Shown: positions 8,662-18,700 of the stretch, piece after piece
Layout of the letters: each line of letters starts with the position of its first letter
Numbering within the stretch: the stretch's first letter is position 1
Source of the DNA: Marinobacter sp. LQ44
GTDB lineage: Bacteria > Pseudomonadota > Gammaproteobacteria > Pseudomonadales > Oleiphilaceae
Assembly: GCF_001447155.2 (NCBI RefSeq)
Contig: NZ_CP014754.1
Location: 4,154,001 to 4,218,000 of the forward strand
DNA: 64,000 bases
Direction: 5' to 3'
Position numbers and translations under genes: made by a program
Notes under the pieces: model-generated
Told to the model about the DNA's origin: nothing
Database searches by the model: none
Seen by the model: the letters and a program-made list of their open reading frames with translations, nothing else

Positions 8662-10389
8662 TCAGTGTGACAGGCCGGCCGGGTACAGTGGCGGCAAACC
8701 CGCTGTGTCGGCCGGGGCCGCTTGACGGTTTCGCAGGCCTTCCAGACATCGGGTCAGGTCTTTCGCTACCTGGTTACCATGAGGTAGTGAGTGATTGGAG
8801 AATAGCCTTTCCTGAAATCGCCCGACCGCTTTCGCCAGGCCCGGGTCCCCGCTAAAGTCGATGACATCCTCCACAGTGACGAAACCCTGACCGGGAAATC
8901 GCAGTCTTGCCCATTTCACCATGAGCCCGGTGGTCTGGGCTGAGAGACCATTAATGGCCGCCTTGAGCGTGGCGAAAGCCTGTTGCTCGCTTGCATCCTC
9001 CGGATGACTCTCGTGATGTGCTGGTGTATTCCGCTTGCGGGAGTACCACCACAACCCCGCCGTGGCCAGCCACAAGCCTGCCAGAACGAGGCTGGAGATG
9101 AACCAGGGTGACACCCCGTCAACGCCAGATGGCGTAGTCACGGTTGCTTCCGGCAGTGCGTCTGGTGTTGGCCCGGACTCTGATAAAGGCGCGGCGACCA
9201 CGGCGCTTCCACCTGCGATGGCGTAACGGCGTGGTGGCAATTCCGCGTATTCAAGCTCGTCGGTCTGGGTGTTCCACCAGGGGATGCGGATGGCCGGCAG
9301 CACAGCCTCGCCCGATTGCACCGGCACCAGGGCAGAGACCAGTTGCAGGGTCGAGCGCAGACCGTCTGTGGTGGTTTCCGTGTTTCTCAGTGGCTGTTCC
9401 GGGTAGCTGCGGATGGCATCGGGTACCGTTTGGGGCAGTGCCGGCAGGGCCTCGGAAGGCAGGCCAACGGCTTCCAGTGTCAGTTTTCGGTTGAGATTGC
9501 TGCCCGCCTGAAGTTCTCCGGAGGGCGGCAATCCTTCATCGGTCAGGCTCAGTTGGCTGGCAGGCAGCCAGGCTTGATTGGCGGGATAGCCGTCGGGTAC
9601 TGGCTTTACCCTTACGTCGAAGAGCTCCTGGCGGTCTCGCAGAAAGCGGAGCTGGCCGGAGGCGTCACGGGCTTGTCCTTCAAAGCGGATTGGGGGCAGG
9701 GTCAGCTCACCCGGTTGTTGCGGGAAAACGGCATAGCGTCGCTCTACCACCCGGTAGCGAATACCATCTCGGTAGCGAGCGTATTCCCGCTGTTTGCCCA
9801 GGGGCTCAATGATTGCGTCGGGATGTTCGGGTTCTGACAGCTCGCCCCGGATCAGGTTTCCGGAGAAAAACAGCTGGATGGTCAGCACCAGCTGTTCCTG
9901 AACATAGACCTCGGCTTTGTCCGCTGCCAGCTCAATGAAACTGTCCCTGGCCGCGGCGGGTTGATTGGGTGGGGTGCCGTCGGTCACTTCAACCGTGACA
10001 GGGGATGAACTGGCGTCCTTGAAAGTCAACGCCGGGATGGTCAGGGTGCCGGTGCGGGTGGGTGCCAACTGGTAGGTCCAGGTAATCTCGCCGACCATGT
10101 CATTATTGACCGTTTGCACGCTGTAGCGCTGGTTCCGGGCAAGAATTTCGAAATCCGGTTCAACCTTCTCGATATCCGGTGATGGCAACTGAGACAGATC
10201 GAAGTTGAATAGATTGTTCAGGTTGATGTCGATTTTCATTGAGCCTTTGACCGTCAATGTAAGGACTTCCCCCTGATACAGTTGGGTGCGGTCTGGCTCT
10301 ACCGACAGTGTGTCCGCCAGGGCCGGGGAGGCTGTCAGCAACACGAGCAAGCCCAGACGGCTGATGGTTTTTAGAAAGCGTTTTACCAT
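8662..10389 (-). CDS. batD: BatD-like aerotolerance protein
   Basis: A 575-residue protein with a signal peptide (MVKRFLKTISRLGLLVLL, cleavage near ALAD), immunoglobulin-like repeats and a transmembrane helix near residue 435 (VSPWFISSLVLAGLWLATAGLWWY). This is the BatD/DUF3999-like layout of periplasmic proteins encoded with BatA and BatB. ATG 10389 is chosen because the longer frame has no signal peptide and lies inside the upstream gene. It overlaps that stop by 7 bases. Proposed role: partner of the MoxR-VWA envelope-stress system. Molecular function is unknown. Confidence 0.88.
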   Translation of the reverse strand: MVKRFLKTISRLGLLVLLTASPALADTLSVEPDRTQLYQGEVLTLTVKGSMKIDINLNNLFNFDLSQLPSPDIEKVEPDFEILARNQRYSVQTVNNDMVGEITWTYQLAPTRTGTLTIPALTFKDASSSPVTVEVTDGTPPNQPAAARDSFIELAADKAEVYVQEQLVLTIQLFFSGNLIRGELSEPEHPDAIIEPLGKQREYARYRDGIRYRVVERRYAVFPQQPGELTLPPIRFEGQARDASGQLRFLRDRQELFDVRVKPVPDGYPANQAWLPASQLSLTDEGLPPSGELQAGSNLNRKLTLEAVGLPSEALPALPQTVPDAIRSYPEQPLRNTETTTDGLRSTLQLVSALVPVQSGEAVLPAIRIPWWNTQTDELEYAELPPRRYAIAGGSAVVAAPLSESGPTPDALPEATVTTPSGVDGVSPWFISSLVLAGLWLATAGLWWYSRKRNTPAHHESHPEDASEQQAFATLKAAINGLSAQTTGLMVKWARLRFPGQGFVTVEDVIDFSGDPGLAKAVGRFQERLFSNHSLPHGNQVAKDLTRCLEGLRNRQAAPADTAGLPPLYPAGLSH

Positions 10390-12182
10390 GGTGTGTCGCC
10401 CTCGTCCGCTGTGGTCTGACGTTGTTGATGTTGCTGCAGGAATTTGCGCTGCAGTAGTCCGCCGGGGTTGTCGGGTACGCGTCTTAGCCATTGTTCCTGG
10501 CCCTGGGTGAGGGGCTGTTCAGAGATGGCTGCCGGTGCTTCGGCGGTCTGCTCGCCGGTGTCATGCTCTGTGTTGTCAGACGGTTCCTGCGGCTCGCCCT
10601 CGGCTGTGTCCTGTTCGGGCTCTCCATCGCTCTGATCGGTGTCATCGGGCTGATCAGCATCTGGCTGCCGGGACTGGCCGGGGTCATTGCCCTGATCGTT
10701 CTGCTCCGATTCTGAACCTTCGCCCTGCTGTGAATCCTGGCTCTGGTCACCGGAACTGTCCTGCTGGTCCTGATTATCCTGGTTCTGATCGCCGTTCTGC
10801 GAACTTGAGTCCTGTTGTTCCAGCAACTGCTTGACCAGCTCATGGTTGGCCCGGGCATCTTCGAAGTCGGGATGATCATCCAGGGCCTGTTGGTAGGCAT
10901 CAAGAGCCTGCTTCAATTGTCCGGCTCTGGCCAGGGCATTGCCTCTGTTGTAATGGCCAACAGCGCCCGGTTGGTCTGCGAAGGCCTGGGCGGCGTCATC
11001 GAATCTGCCATCCCGGTACAGGGCGGAGCCCTTCCAGCCTGGTTGTTGCAGCAGGTCGGCTGCCTGTGCCGGGTTCCGTTCGATCAACTCCGGGCCTCTC
11101 TGGTCCTCTCGCTGCCAGAGCCCGCTCCAGTCAAATGCCATCACCGGGCGGGGAGTCAGGGCCAGTGGCAGTATGGCCATCGCGCAGACGGCAAACGCCC
11201 CTTTTCGCCAGCCCAGCAGTAACAGGGGCAGTGAAAGCCATAACAACCAATAACCATCATCCTGCCAGCGGTTAACGGTCAGACCATCCTCACCCCGGGA
11301 CCAGTCATCTCTGACCTCGGGTTGCAATCGCAGTTGCCGGATGTCGGTGTCACCCAGAGTCAGTTCGTGGCTTAAGCCTCGGTTTTCCCGGGCCAGTCTG
11401 GCAAGGCTGTCAGGATCGGCCCGGGTGATGACAATGTTTCCGTTATCCCTGATGAAGCCCCGCTTGGCCAGGGGAATGGGCCCACCCTCCCGGGAGCCCA
11501 CTACCAGAGTGTTCAGGCTGTACGGGGTGCCTTGCAACCGGGCACGGATATCGTTGTGGTGCCGAGCCGGTACGTCATCAGCAATCAGCAGAATCCGGCC
11601 CCTGCCCGGTGCACCCTGTTCCAGCAGCTCGACAGCGCGCTTTATTCCGAGGTCAGCCCGATTGCCCTGGGCGGGCATGATGGTTGGCTCCAGCACGTTG
11701 AGCATGGCTTCGATGGTGCGGCGATCTTCGGTCAGGGGTGTCACTACATGGGCATCGCCGGAATACACCAACAGGCCGGTCAGGCCCCCTTCCCGAGCCG
11801 CCAGAATGTCCCGGATCTTGCGTTTGGCCAGGGTCAGACGGTCCGGCTCAACATCCGTTGCCAGCATGGATAACGACAGGTCCAGCACAATCACCAGGCT
11901 GTCTTCGGGCTGTTTCAACGGCGTTGGTGCCTGGCGCCAACTTGGGCCTGAAAGTGCTATCGACAGGGCGAGGATGCCGAAGCTGAGTGGTAGCAGGGGA
12001 GAGATGGTCCGGGCCCCTGGTTGCTGCCCCTGACGCCGGATCAACGGGTTCAGCAACGCTGGCGGGATGTAGTGCTCCCAGCCGGTGCCACCGTGCCGCA
12101 GCCGGTGGCGCATCAGGTAAAGCAGGGGTATGGTCAGTGCCAACAGCAGCCACAGTGGCCGGATCAGGTGAAAATCAGCCAT
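10383..12182 (-). CDS. batB: BatB-like VWA protein fused to TPR and an acidic low-complexity tail
   Basis: A 599-residue membrane protein starting at ATG 12182. Two N-terminal helices are followed by a von Willebrand A domain with MIDAS motif VLDLSLSML (about residues 98-106), then further helices and a TPR pair (about residues 400-470, GHYNRGNALARAGQLKQALDAY). A tail of roughly 130 residues dominated by Gln, Asp, Glu and Ser ends in a conserved-looking EQWLRRVPDNPGGLLQRKF block. It combines what are separate BatB and BatC proteins in some bacteria. A longer frame upstream overlaps batA and is unlikely. Confidence 0.9.
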   Translation of the reverse strand: MADFHLIRPLWLLLALTIPLLYLMRHRLRHGGTGWEHYIPPALLNPLIRRQGQQPGARTISPLLPLSFGILALSIALSGPSWRQAPTPLKQPEDSLVIVLDLSLSMLATDVEPDRLTLAKRKIRDILAAREGGLTGLLVYSGDAHVVTPLTEDRRTIEAMLNVLEPTIMPAQGNRADLGIKRAVELLEQGAPGRGRILLIADDVPARHHNDIRARLQGTPYSLNTLVVGSREGGPIPLAKRGFIRDNGNIVITRADPDSLARLARENRGLSHELTLGDTDIRQLRLQPEVRDDWSRGEDGLTVNRWQDDGYWLLWLSLPLLLLGWRKGAFAVCAMAILPLALTPRPVMAFDWSGLWQREDQRGPELIERNPAQAADLLQQPGWKGSALYRDGRFDDAAQAFADQPGAVGHYNRGNALARAGQLKQALDAYQQALDDHPDFEDARANHELVKQLLEQQDSSSQNGDQNQDNQDQQDSSGDQSQDSQQGEGSESEQNDQGNDPGQSRQPDADQPDDTDQSDGEPEQDTAEGEPQEPSDNTEHDTGEQTAEAPAAISEQPLTQGQEQWLRRVPDNPGGLLQRKFLQQHQQRQTTADEGDTPW

Positions 12183-13191
12183 GGTTTGCCTCCGGGTCGT
12201 CTGCCTTGCGCCGGATCCCACCGCCAAGCCGTGTCGCCAGCAGGATAAGCCAGAAGCCGACCGCTGCGCTGGCAGGCCAGACATAGAGTTCGGTGACCGG
12301 TCGGTAGAACTGTCCTTCCTGTTCAATGGGCTCCAGTTGATTGATGCTGTCGTAGATCATTTCGAGTTCCGGCAGGCTGCGGGCCCGGAAGTACCGCCCG
12401 CCAGTCTGCTCGGCCATTCGGGTCAGCAGGTCTTCGTCCAGATCACGGGACGGGTTGACCCGACGGGTTCCCAGCAGTCCTCGCTGAACCATGGAATCGG
12501 CTCCTATGCCGACGGTATAGATTCTGACGCTGGCCGCCTGGGCAATTTCAGTGGCCTTGTCTGGTGTGAGCTGGCCTGCGGTATTGGCACCGTCGGTGAG
12601 TAACACCACCACGCGTTGATCCTGGGGCCGGTCACGCAGTCGTTTAACTGACAGTCCGATGGCATCACCGATGGCGGTGGCCCTTCCGGCCATGCCGATG
12701 CCGGATTCGTGGAGCAAGGTGCGTACGGTTTCCCGGTCAAAGGTCAGGGGAGCCTGCACATAGGGCTCGGTACCGAACAGGATAAGCCCAAGCCGGTCAC
12801 CCTCCCGGTGGTCAATAAATTCATCCAGTACTCGTTTTACCGCCTCCAGCCGGTCTATGCCACGACCGTGCAGAACCATGTCTTTCTCATCCATACTCGG
12901 GGAGATATCCACCACCAGCATCAGGTCGCGACCACTGACCGGCATCTGGATCTGTTCGCCGACATGCTGGGGCCTGGCAATGGCCACCACCAGGCATAGC
13001 CAGGCCAGCAACAACAGCAGTCGCCGCCAGCGGGGTGTCGCCTGGCCACTGCTGCTGACGCCGGGTAACCCGGAAAGCCAATGGCCGACAGGGATAACCG
13101 GGGCATCGGCGGCCTGTTTGCTGTGTCGGCGGACCAGAAACAGTAGAGGCAGAAGCGCCAATAACAGAAGCCAGGGGTAAGCAAGGCTCAT
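12175..13191 (-). CDS. batA: BatA-like VWA-domain membrane protein
   Basis: A 338-residue protein with an N-terminal membrane hairpin, a VWA domain with MIDAS motif DISPSMDEKDM (about residues 93-103), downstream TDGANTAGQ, and a C-terminal transmembrane helix (about 305-322). The start ATG 13191 overlaps DUF4381 by 4 bases. The stop overlaps the next gene by 8. VWA proteins of this kind work with MoxR ATPases; the substrate is not known. Confidence 0.91.
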   Translation of the reverse strand: MSLAYPWLLLLALLPLLFLVRRHSKQAADAPVIPVGHWLSGLPGVSSSGQATPRWRRLLLLLAWLCLVVAIARPQHVGEQIQMPVSGRDLMLVVDISPSMDEKDMVLHGRGIDRLEAVKRVLDEFIDHREGDRLGLILFGTEPYVQAPLTFDRETVRTLLHESGIGMAGRATAIGDAIGLSVKRLRDRPQDQRVVVLLTDGANTAGQLTPDKATEIAQAASVRIYTVGIGADSMVQRGLLGTRRVNPSRDLDEDLLTRMAEQTGGRYFRARSLPELEMIYDSINQLEPIEQEGQFYRPVTELYVWPASAAVGFWLILLATRLGGGIRRKADDPEANHG

Positions 13192-13658
13192 GATATCTGT
13201 GCCTCCAGCCAGAGGACTGCGAAATCCAGCACCTGGTTTGGGTCGGCGGTTGGGCTGGGTTGCCAGGTGCTGGCGACCATGGCTTCCACCAGCGGGCGGG
13301 AAGCTATCCGGTTGTCAGGCGCGGTCGCCAGTAAAAAGGCGATCCATTGCTCACCGGACATGACTTGCGGATTCTGGTTGGGGTGCACCTGCCTGGCCAC
13401 CCGTTTCAGGAACGTGTTGAGCTCACCAAACCACTCAGGGGTTTTGCTGGCGCGGGCCTTAAGGTCCGTCAACAGGCGGCGGGCCTCACGGCGCCACGCG
13501 GTTTTTCGGCGCTGCCGCCGCCACAGCGTTACCGCGACCGCAAGACCAACGGCGCACACGATTGCCAGAAACCACCAACCGGGCGCCGGCGGCCAGATTC
13601 CGCCCGTGTCCGGAAGGTGGATATCCCGCAGTTGGGCCAGTGGGTCCTGTCCGTTCAT
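13188..13658 (-). CDS. DUF4381 family membrane protein
   Basis: A 156-residue protein with the typical N-terminus DPLAQLRDIHLPDTGGIWPPAPGWW followed by one transmembrane helix (about residues 27-46), a basic stretch and a cytoplasmic alpha-helical domain. DUF4381 proteins sit between DUF58 and BatA genes in MoxR operons, and that is the position here. It overlaps both neighbours by 4 bases. Function unknown beyond this association. Confidence 0.85.
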   Translation of the reverse strand: MNGQDPLAQLRDIHLPDTGGIWPPAPGWWFLAIVCAVGLAVAVTLWRRQRRKTAWRREARRLLTDLKARASKTPEWFGELNTFLKRVARQVHPNQNPQVMSGEQWIAFLLATAPDNRIASRPLVEAMVASTWQPSPTADPNQVLDFAVLWLEAQIS

Positions 13659-14593
13659 CCGATGCGACCTCCCGGGCCCAGCAAAATACGTAGTGCGGCG
13701 GCCGGTTCCTGTTGAGTCAGTACCTTGGCTGCCTGCACCCCGGAGGTGCGGAAGCAGTCAGCCAGTTGCTGTTCATGGGTGGCTACTTTTTCGCGCCATG
13801 CTCTCTGGAATGCCGTGTTGGAGGCATCGAACCAGATGGGACCGTCCGGGCCGGCAATGGAGAACCGGCCCCGAGGCGGTAACTCGTTCTCCAGGGGGTC
13901 AAGAATGCGTATGGCGCTGACGCTGTTGTGCCTGGCCAGGGCACCTAACAGGCTGGTTGTCGAGCCTGTTACGTCCATGAAATCGCTGATGACAAAAATC
14001 CTGCTACCGGTATGGGCAACCCTGCGTGCCTCTGCCAGTGCGGTATCCAGGCGGTGTTCCGTGGAGGCTGACGGTGCGGGTGGTGAGTCAGACCGGTGTT
14101 GCTGGCTGGCAAGCTGGTCCAGCAGGCGCAGTACCGATTTCTGACGCCGTGCCGGGCGCAGTACTTCCAGTTTCTCGCTGTTGAACACCAGTCCACCTAC
14201 CTGGTCGCCGGCCCACAACGCCAGCCAGGCGAGCAATGCTGTGAGCTGGGCACAACGTACCTGCTTATAGGCGCCGGCACTGGCGAAAAACAGGGTTGGG
14301 CCCAGGTCAGCGATCAACAGAACCGGTCGCTCCCGTTCTTCTTCGTACAGTTTGGTATGGGGAGCCTGACGCCGGGCGGTTACCCGCCAGTCGATACTCC
14401 GGATGTCGTCCCCGGGCTGATACTGACGAACTTCGGAAAAGGTCATTCCACGGCCTCGCTGGCGAGATTGCCGGAGGCCTGACTGTCGGGACCGCACCGG
14501 CCGTGCCGAAGGCAGCTTCAGTGCCCGGGCGTCAGCCTGGAGTCGCACCAGCTCCTGCAAGGTGATGTGGGTGGCGGGAATTGCGTTAACCAT
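13655..14593 (-). CDS. DUF58 family protein
   Basis: A 312-residue cytoplasmic protein with the DUF58 hallmark FSEVRQYQPGDDIRSIDWRVTARR (about residues 52-75) followed by a VWA-like fold (VLLIADLGPTLFF and IFVISDFMD). DUF58 proteins are encoded immediately downstream of MoxR ATPases and are regarded as their partners. The gap to moxR is 32 bases. The start ATG 14593 is the only one upstream of the conserved region. Confidence 0.9.
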   Translation of the reverse strand: MVNAIPATHITLQELVRLQADARALKLPSARPVRSRQSGLRQSRQRGRGMTFSEVRQYQPGDDIRSIDWRVTARRQAPHTKLYEEERERPVLLIADLGPTLFFASAGAYKQVRCAQLTALLAWLALWAGDQVGGLVFNSEKLEVLRPARRQKSVLRLLDQLASQQHRSDSPPAPSASTEHRLDTALAEARRVAHTGSRIFVISDFMDVTGSTTSLLGALARHNSVSAIRILDPLENELPPRGRFSIAGPDGPIWFDASNTAFQRAWREKVATHEQQLADCFRTSGVQAAKVLTQQEPAAALRILLGPGGRIG

Positions 14594-14625
14594 GCTGTCG
14601 TTACTGCCTCCTGCTGCAGGTAACT

Positions 14626-15588
14626 TCAGGCTGTCACCGGAACCTGGTCAATCAGTCTCTGGAGCACGGTGTCTGCGGTCATGCCTTCAGCCTCGGCTTC
14701 AAAGGTCAGCAAAATCCGGTGCCGAAGCACGTCAAAGGCCATGGTCCGAACATCGTCCGGTGTGACGTAATCCCTGCCGTCCAGCCAGGCCAGGGCGCGG
14801 GCGCAGCGGTCCAGCGCAATGGTGCCCCGGGGGCTGGCGCCGAAAGCCGTCCAGCGGGCCAGTTCCGGATCCAGGCTGGCGGCATCCCGGGTGGCCAGGA
14901 TCAGGGCCAGCAAATACTGCTCCACCGGCTCTGCCATGTAGATGTCGGACACCGCCTGCCGGGCCTCCATAACCTGTTGCTCTGTAAGACGAATGTCTAC
15001 CTGTGGTATTCCCTGACGGTAGTCGCTACGGGCAAGGTGCAGAATCTGACGCTCAGCATCGGCATCCGGGTAACCGATCACTACATGCATCAGGAAACGG
15101 TCGAGTTGGGCTTCGGGCAGGGGGTAAGTGCCTTCCTGCTCGATCGGGTTCTGGGTAGCCATCACCATGAACAGTTTGGGTAATGCGAAGGTTTGCATGC
15201 CAACACTGATCTGGCGCTCACCCATGGCTTCCAGCAGGGCGGATTGCACCTTGGCTGGCGCGCGGTTGATTTCATCGGCCAGCACCAGGTTGTGAAAGAT
15301 GGGCCCGCGCTGGAATTCGAACAGGCCCGTCTCAGCCCGATAGATCTCGCTGCCTGTGACGTCGGAGGGCAGTAGATCCGGGGTGAACTGGATACGGTGG
15401 AAATCACCCTCAAGGTGGTCGGAGAGTGCTTTTACGGCGGTGGTTTTGGCCAGGCCGGGGGCGCCTTCCACCAGTAAATGGCCATCAGCCAGCAAGGCAA
15501 TCAGCAGCCGGTCTACCAGTTTCTCCTGGCCGATGATGCGTTTTGCCAGTTGCGCACGGAGGTCACCAAACGTTTGCTGTAACGACAT
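14626..15588 (-). CDS. MoxR family AAA+ ATPase
   Basis: A 320-residue AAA+ chaperone-like ATPase with Walker A GAPGLAKTT (about residue 41), Walker B LVLADEINRAPAK (about 105) and sensor-1 MATQNPIEQEGTYPLPEAQLDRF (about 148). ATG 15588 is chosen; a 33-codon upstream extension has no family similarity. It is first in a six-gene minus-strand operon (moxR, DUF58, DUF4381, batA, batB, batD). Such operons affect envelope stress and protein maturation in other bacteria; the client here is unknown. Confidence 0.93.
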   Translation of the reverse strand: MSLQQTFGDLRAQLAKRIIGQEKLVDRLLIALLADGHLLVEGAPGLAKTTAVKALSDHLEGDFHRIQFTPDLLPSDVTGSEIYRAETGLFEFQRGPIFHNLVLADEINRAPAKVQSALLEAMGERQISVGMQTFALPKLFMVMATQNPIEQEGTYPLPEAQLDRFLMHVVIGYPDADAERQILHLARSDYRQGIPQVDIRLTEQQVMEARQAVSDIYMAEPVEQYLLALILATRDAASLDPELARWTAFGASPRGTIALDRCARALAWLDGRDYVTPDDVRTMAFDVLRHRILLTFEAEAEGMTADTVLQRLIDQVPVTA

Positions 15589-15753
15589 GAAATTCTTTGC
15601 TCTTGGTTCTTGATAGTCCAGCGGGCGCGGGACGAAATTCTGTGTAAGTAGTTGCCGCAGTTTTGGTGTCTGGCCGGCAAAAATCAAGGGCTTGACTATG
15701 CTTATGTGACGATACCCTGATTACGTTTATTTCACACAAACCAGAGGTTGGAT

Positions 15754-18700
15754 ATGAATGCGCTGACAATCGCCAGCAAGGATCAGTTTTTTGAACAGTT
15801 GGCCGATGCGTTCTCAGAGAAGATTGCGAAGACCGAGGCAAAAAAGATTGCGGAATTTGCCCGACAGCATTATGCGCATGTTCCTCTCGAGGAATTGGTG
15901 AGTCGCCGGTTTTCGGACACCTATGGTGCGATGCTTGCGGCGTGGCAGTTCATTCAGAAACGTGATGCCGAGGCGACACCTGTTTCAGTATTCAATCCGG
16001 ATTTGGAAAGCGACGGATGGCAGTCCACTCATACCGTTATTTTCATCCTGCACCCTGACATTCCTTTCCTGATCGATTCGCTACGAATTGCTATTAATCA
16101 GCGTGAGATCGGTACGCACTCGATTCAGTACTCCATCCTGAACGTGCAGCGTGACAAGGACGGCAAACTCAAGAAGCTGCTATCCACCAAAAAGGCGACA
16201 GCCAGTGCAGCCTTTGAATCGTTTATTGTCCTGGAGATAGACCGGCACAGCGCGCCGGAAGATCTGCGTAACCTTGAAGACGCCCTGCAGAATGTGCTCC
16301 ATGAAGTGCGGATTGCGGTGGAGGACTTTCCGGTAGTCAAAAACAAGGTGAGTGAGATCCTTTCCGAACTTGAGGCCACCACGGCTGGCATCAGTGACGA
16401 AGGAAAGCAGGAGGCAAAGGCCTTTCTGCAGTGGCTGGTGGAGGATCACTTCACGTTCCTGGGCTATGACGAGTACGACTTTGCCAAAGACAAACAGGGC
16501 ATGGTGGTGCGCCGGGTGGAAAATTCGGAGCTGGGCATCCTGCGGGTCAATAATGAGCGTCCTGACAGGGTTCGCCTGAATGAGTTGCCCCAGCGAACCC
16601 GGCACGAGATGACCCGAACGGATGATATTTTCATCTTTGCCAAGTCGGCACAGCGTTCCCGGGTGCATCGCCCGGCGTACCCTGATTACATCGCGGTCAA
16701 GAAGTTCAACAGTAAGGGTGAAGTGGTTGGTGAACGCCGTTTCCTGGGCCTCTACACGGCCCGGGTATACAACGAGCGGCCCGATGAAATCCCCCTGCTG
16801 CGCCGCAAATTCCAGAGTGTCATGAAGCGCTCCGGCTTCCTGACCGATGACTACGCAGGCAAGGAACTGGAGCAGATTCTCACTCTGTACCCCCGTGACG
16901 AACTGTTCCAGATCGAAACCGATGAACTGTTGCGGGTGGCCAAGAATATCCTGTACATCCAGGAGCGCCGCCGGATCGAACTGTTCATGCGTGAGGACGT
17001 CTACGGCCAGTTCGTGACCTGCCTGGCGTTCTTCCCGCGTGATATCTACAACACCGAGCTGCGCTTGAAGGTTGAGCAAGTGCTGCTGGACCGGCTGGAA
17101 GCGGAAGACATCGAGTTCGTTACCCACTTCTCTGAATCGGTGCTGGCCCGGGTGCAATTCACCATCCGGGTACCGCAGGTTGAGAACCGGCAGCTGCCGC
17201 TGGCGGAAATCCGGGATAAGGTCATAGAGCTGGCGCAATCCTGGCGTGATGGCCTGTATGAAGCGCTTAGCGAAGCCTACGGAGAGGAACACGGTAACGA
17301 GATGTACCGGGTCTGGGCCGGCGGCTTCCCGGCGAGCTACACCGATATGTTCTCTCCCCGGAGGGCGGCCATTGATCTGGAGCACATTGTCGCCTCGGCC
17401 CGTCACGATGATCTGGCCATGAGTTTCTACCGGGCGCTGGAGGAAGACGAGAGCACCTTGCACTTCAAGCTGTTCTATCCGGATGAGCCGCTGCCCCTCT
17501 CGGATGTGATGCCGATTTTCGACAATCTCGGCTTCCGTGTCATTGGCGAACATCCCTTCGAGGTCATCGACCGTTCCGGCAAAACAGTTTGGATTCACGA
17601 TTTCACCCTGCAGGCCCATTCCGGCAGCGTGGTCGACATTCATCGTATTCGCCCGATCTTCGAGGAATTGTTCCGCAGGGTATGGCACGGTGAGGCAGAG
17701 AACGACGCGTTCAACCGGATGATGCTGTCGTCCTACATGAGCTGGCGGGAAATCGCGCTGTTGCGGACTTACGCCCGCTATATGCGCCAGATCCGCTTTT
17801 CCAATAGCCAGACCTTTATCTCCAACACGCTGGTGAACCACGTCAATCTGACCCGGACACTGCTGGAGTTGTTTGAGATCCGTTTCAATCCGGACCGGTT
17901 CCAGAGCCGTGGCAAGTGCGAAGCGGCCCAGCAAAAGCTGGAGATTGAGTTCAATGCCGGCCTCGATGAAGTAGAGAATCTGAGTGAAGACCGGGTGCTG
18001 CGGCTGTTCATGGAACTGATGCAGGCCACGTTGCGCACCAATTATTACCAGCCGGATGCCGACGGTCAGCCGAAGCCTTACATCAGCGTGAAGTTTGACC
18101 CGACCCGGATACCGGACATGCCGTTGCCCATGCCCATGTTTGAGATCTTCGTGTACTCGCCGAGGGTTGAGGGTGTGCACTTGCGTGGTGGCAAAGTGGC
18201 CCGTGGTGGCCTGCGCTGGTCTGACCGTTTCGAGGACTATCGAACTGAGATCCTGGGCCTGGTCAAGGCTCAGCAGGTGAAAAATGCCGTGATTGTGCCG
18301 GTTGGCGCGAAGGGTGGTTTTGTGGCCAAGCGCCTGCCAGACCCTTCCGACCGGGAGGCGTTCCAGGCGGAGGGTATTGCTGCCTACAAAACCTTCATTC
18401 GCGGGCTGCTGGATATCACTGATAATCTGGTGGATTCGGCCATTGAGCCGCCGCAGCGGGTTATCCGTCACGATGACGATGATCATTATCTGGTGGTTGC
18501 TGCGGACAAAGGCACGGCGACCTTTTCTGACATTGCCAACGGATTGGCGGCCGAATATGGCTTCTGGATGGGCGATGCGTTCGCGTCCGGCGGCAGCAAT
18601 GGCTATGACCACAAGAAAATGGGCATCACCGCCCGGGGCGCCTGGGTGTCGGTTGAGCGGCACTTCCGCGAAATGGGCATCAACCCGGCGGTAGACGAAT

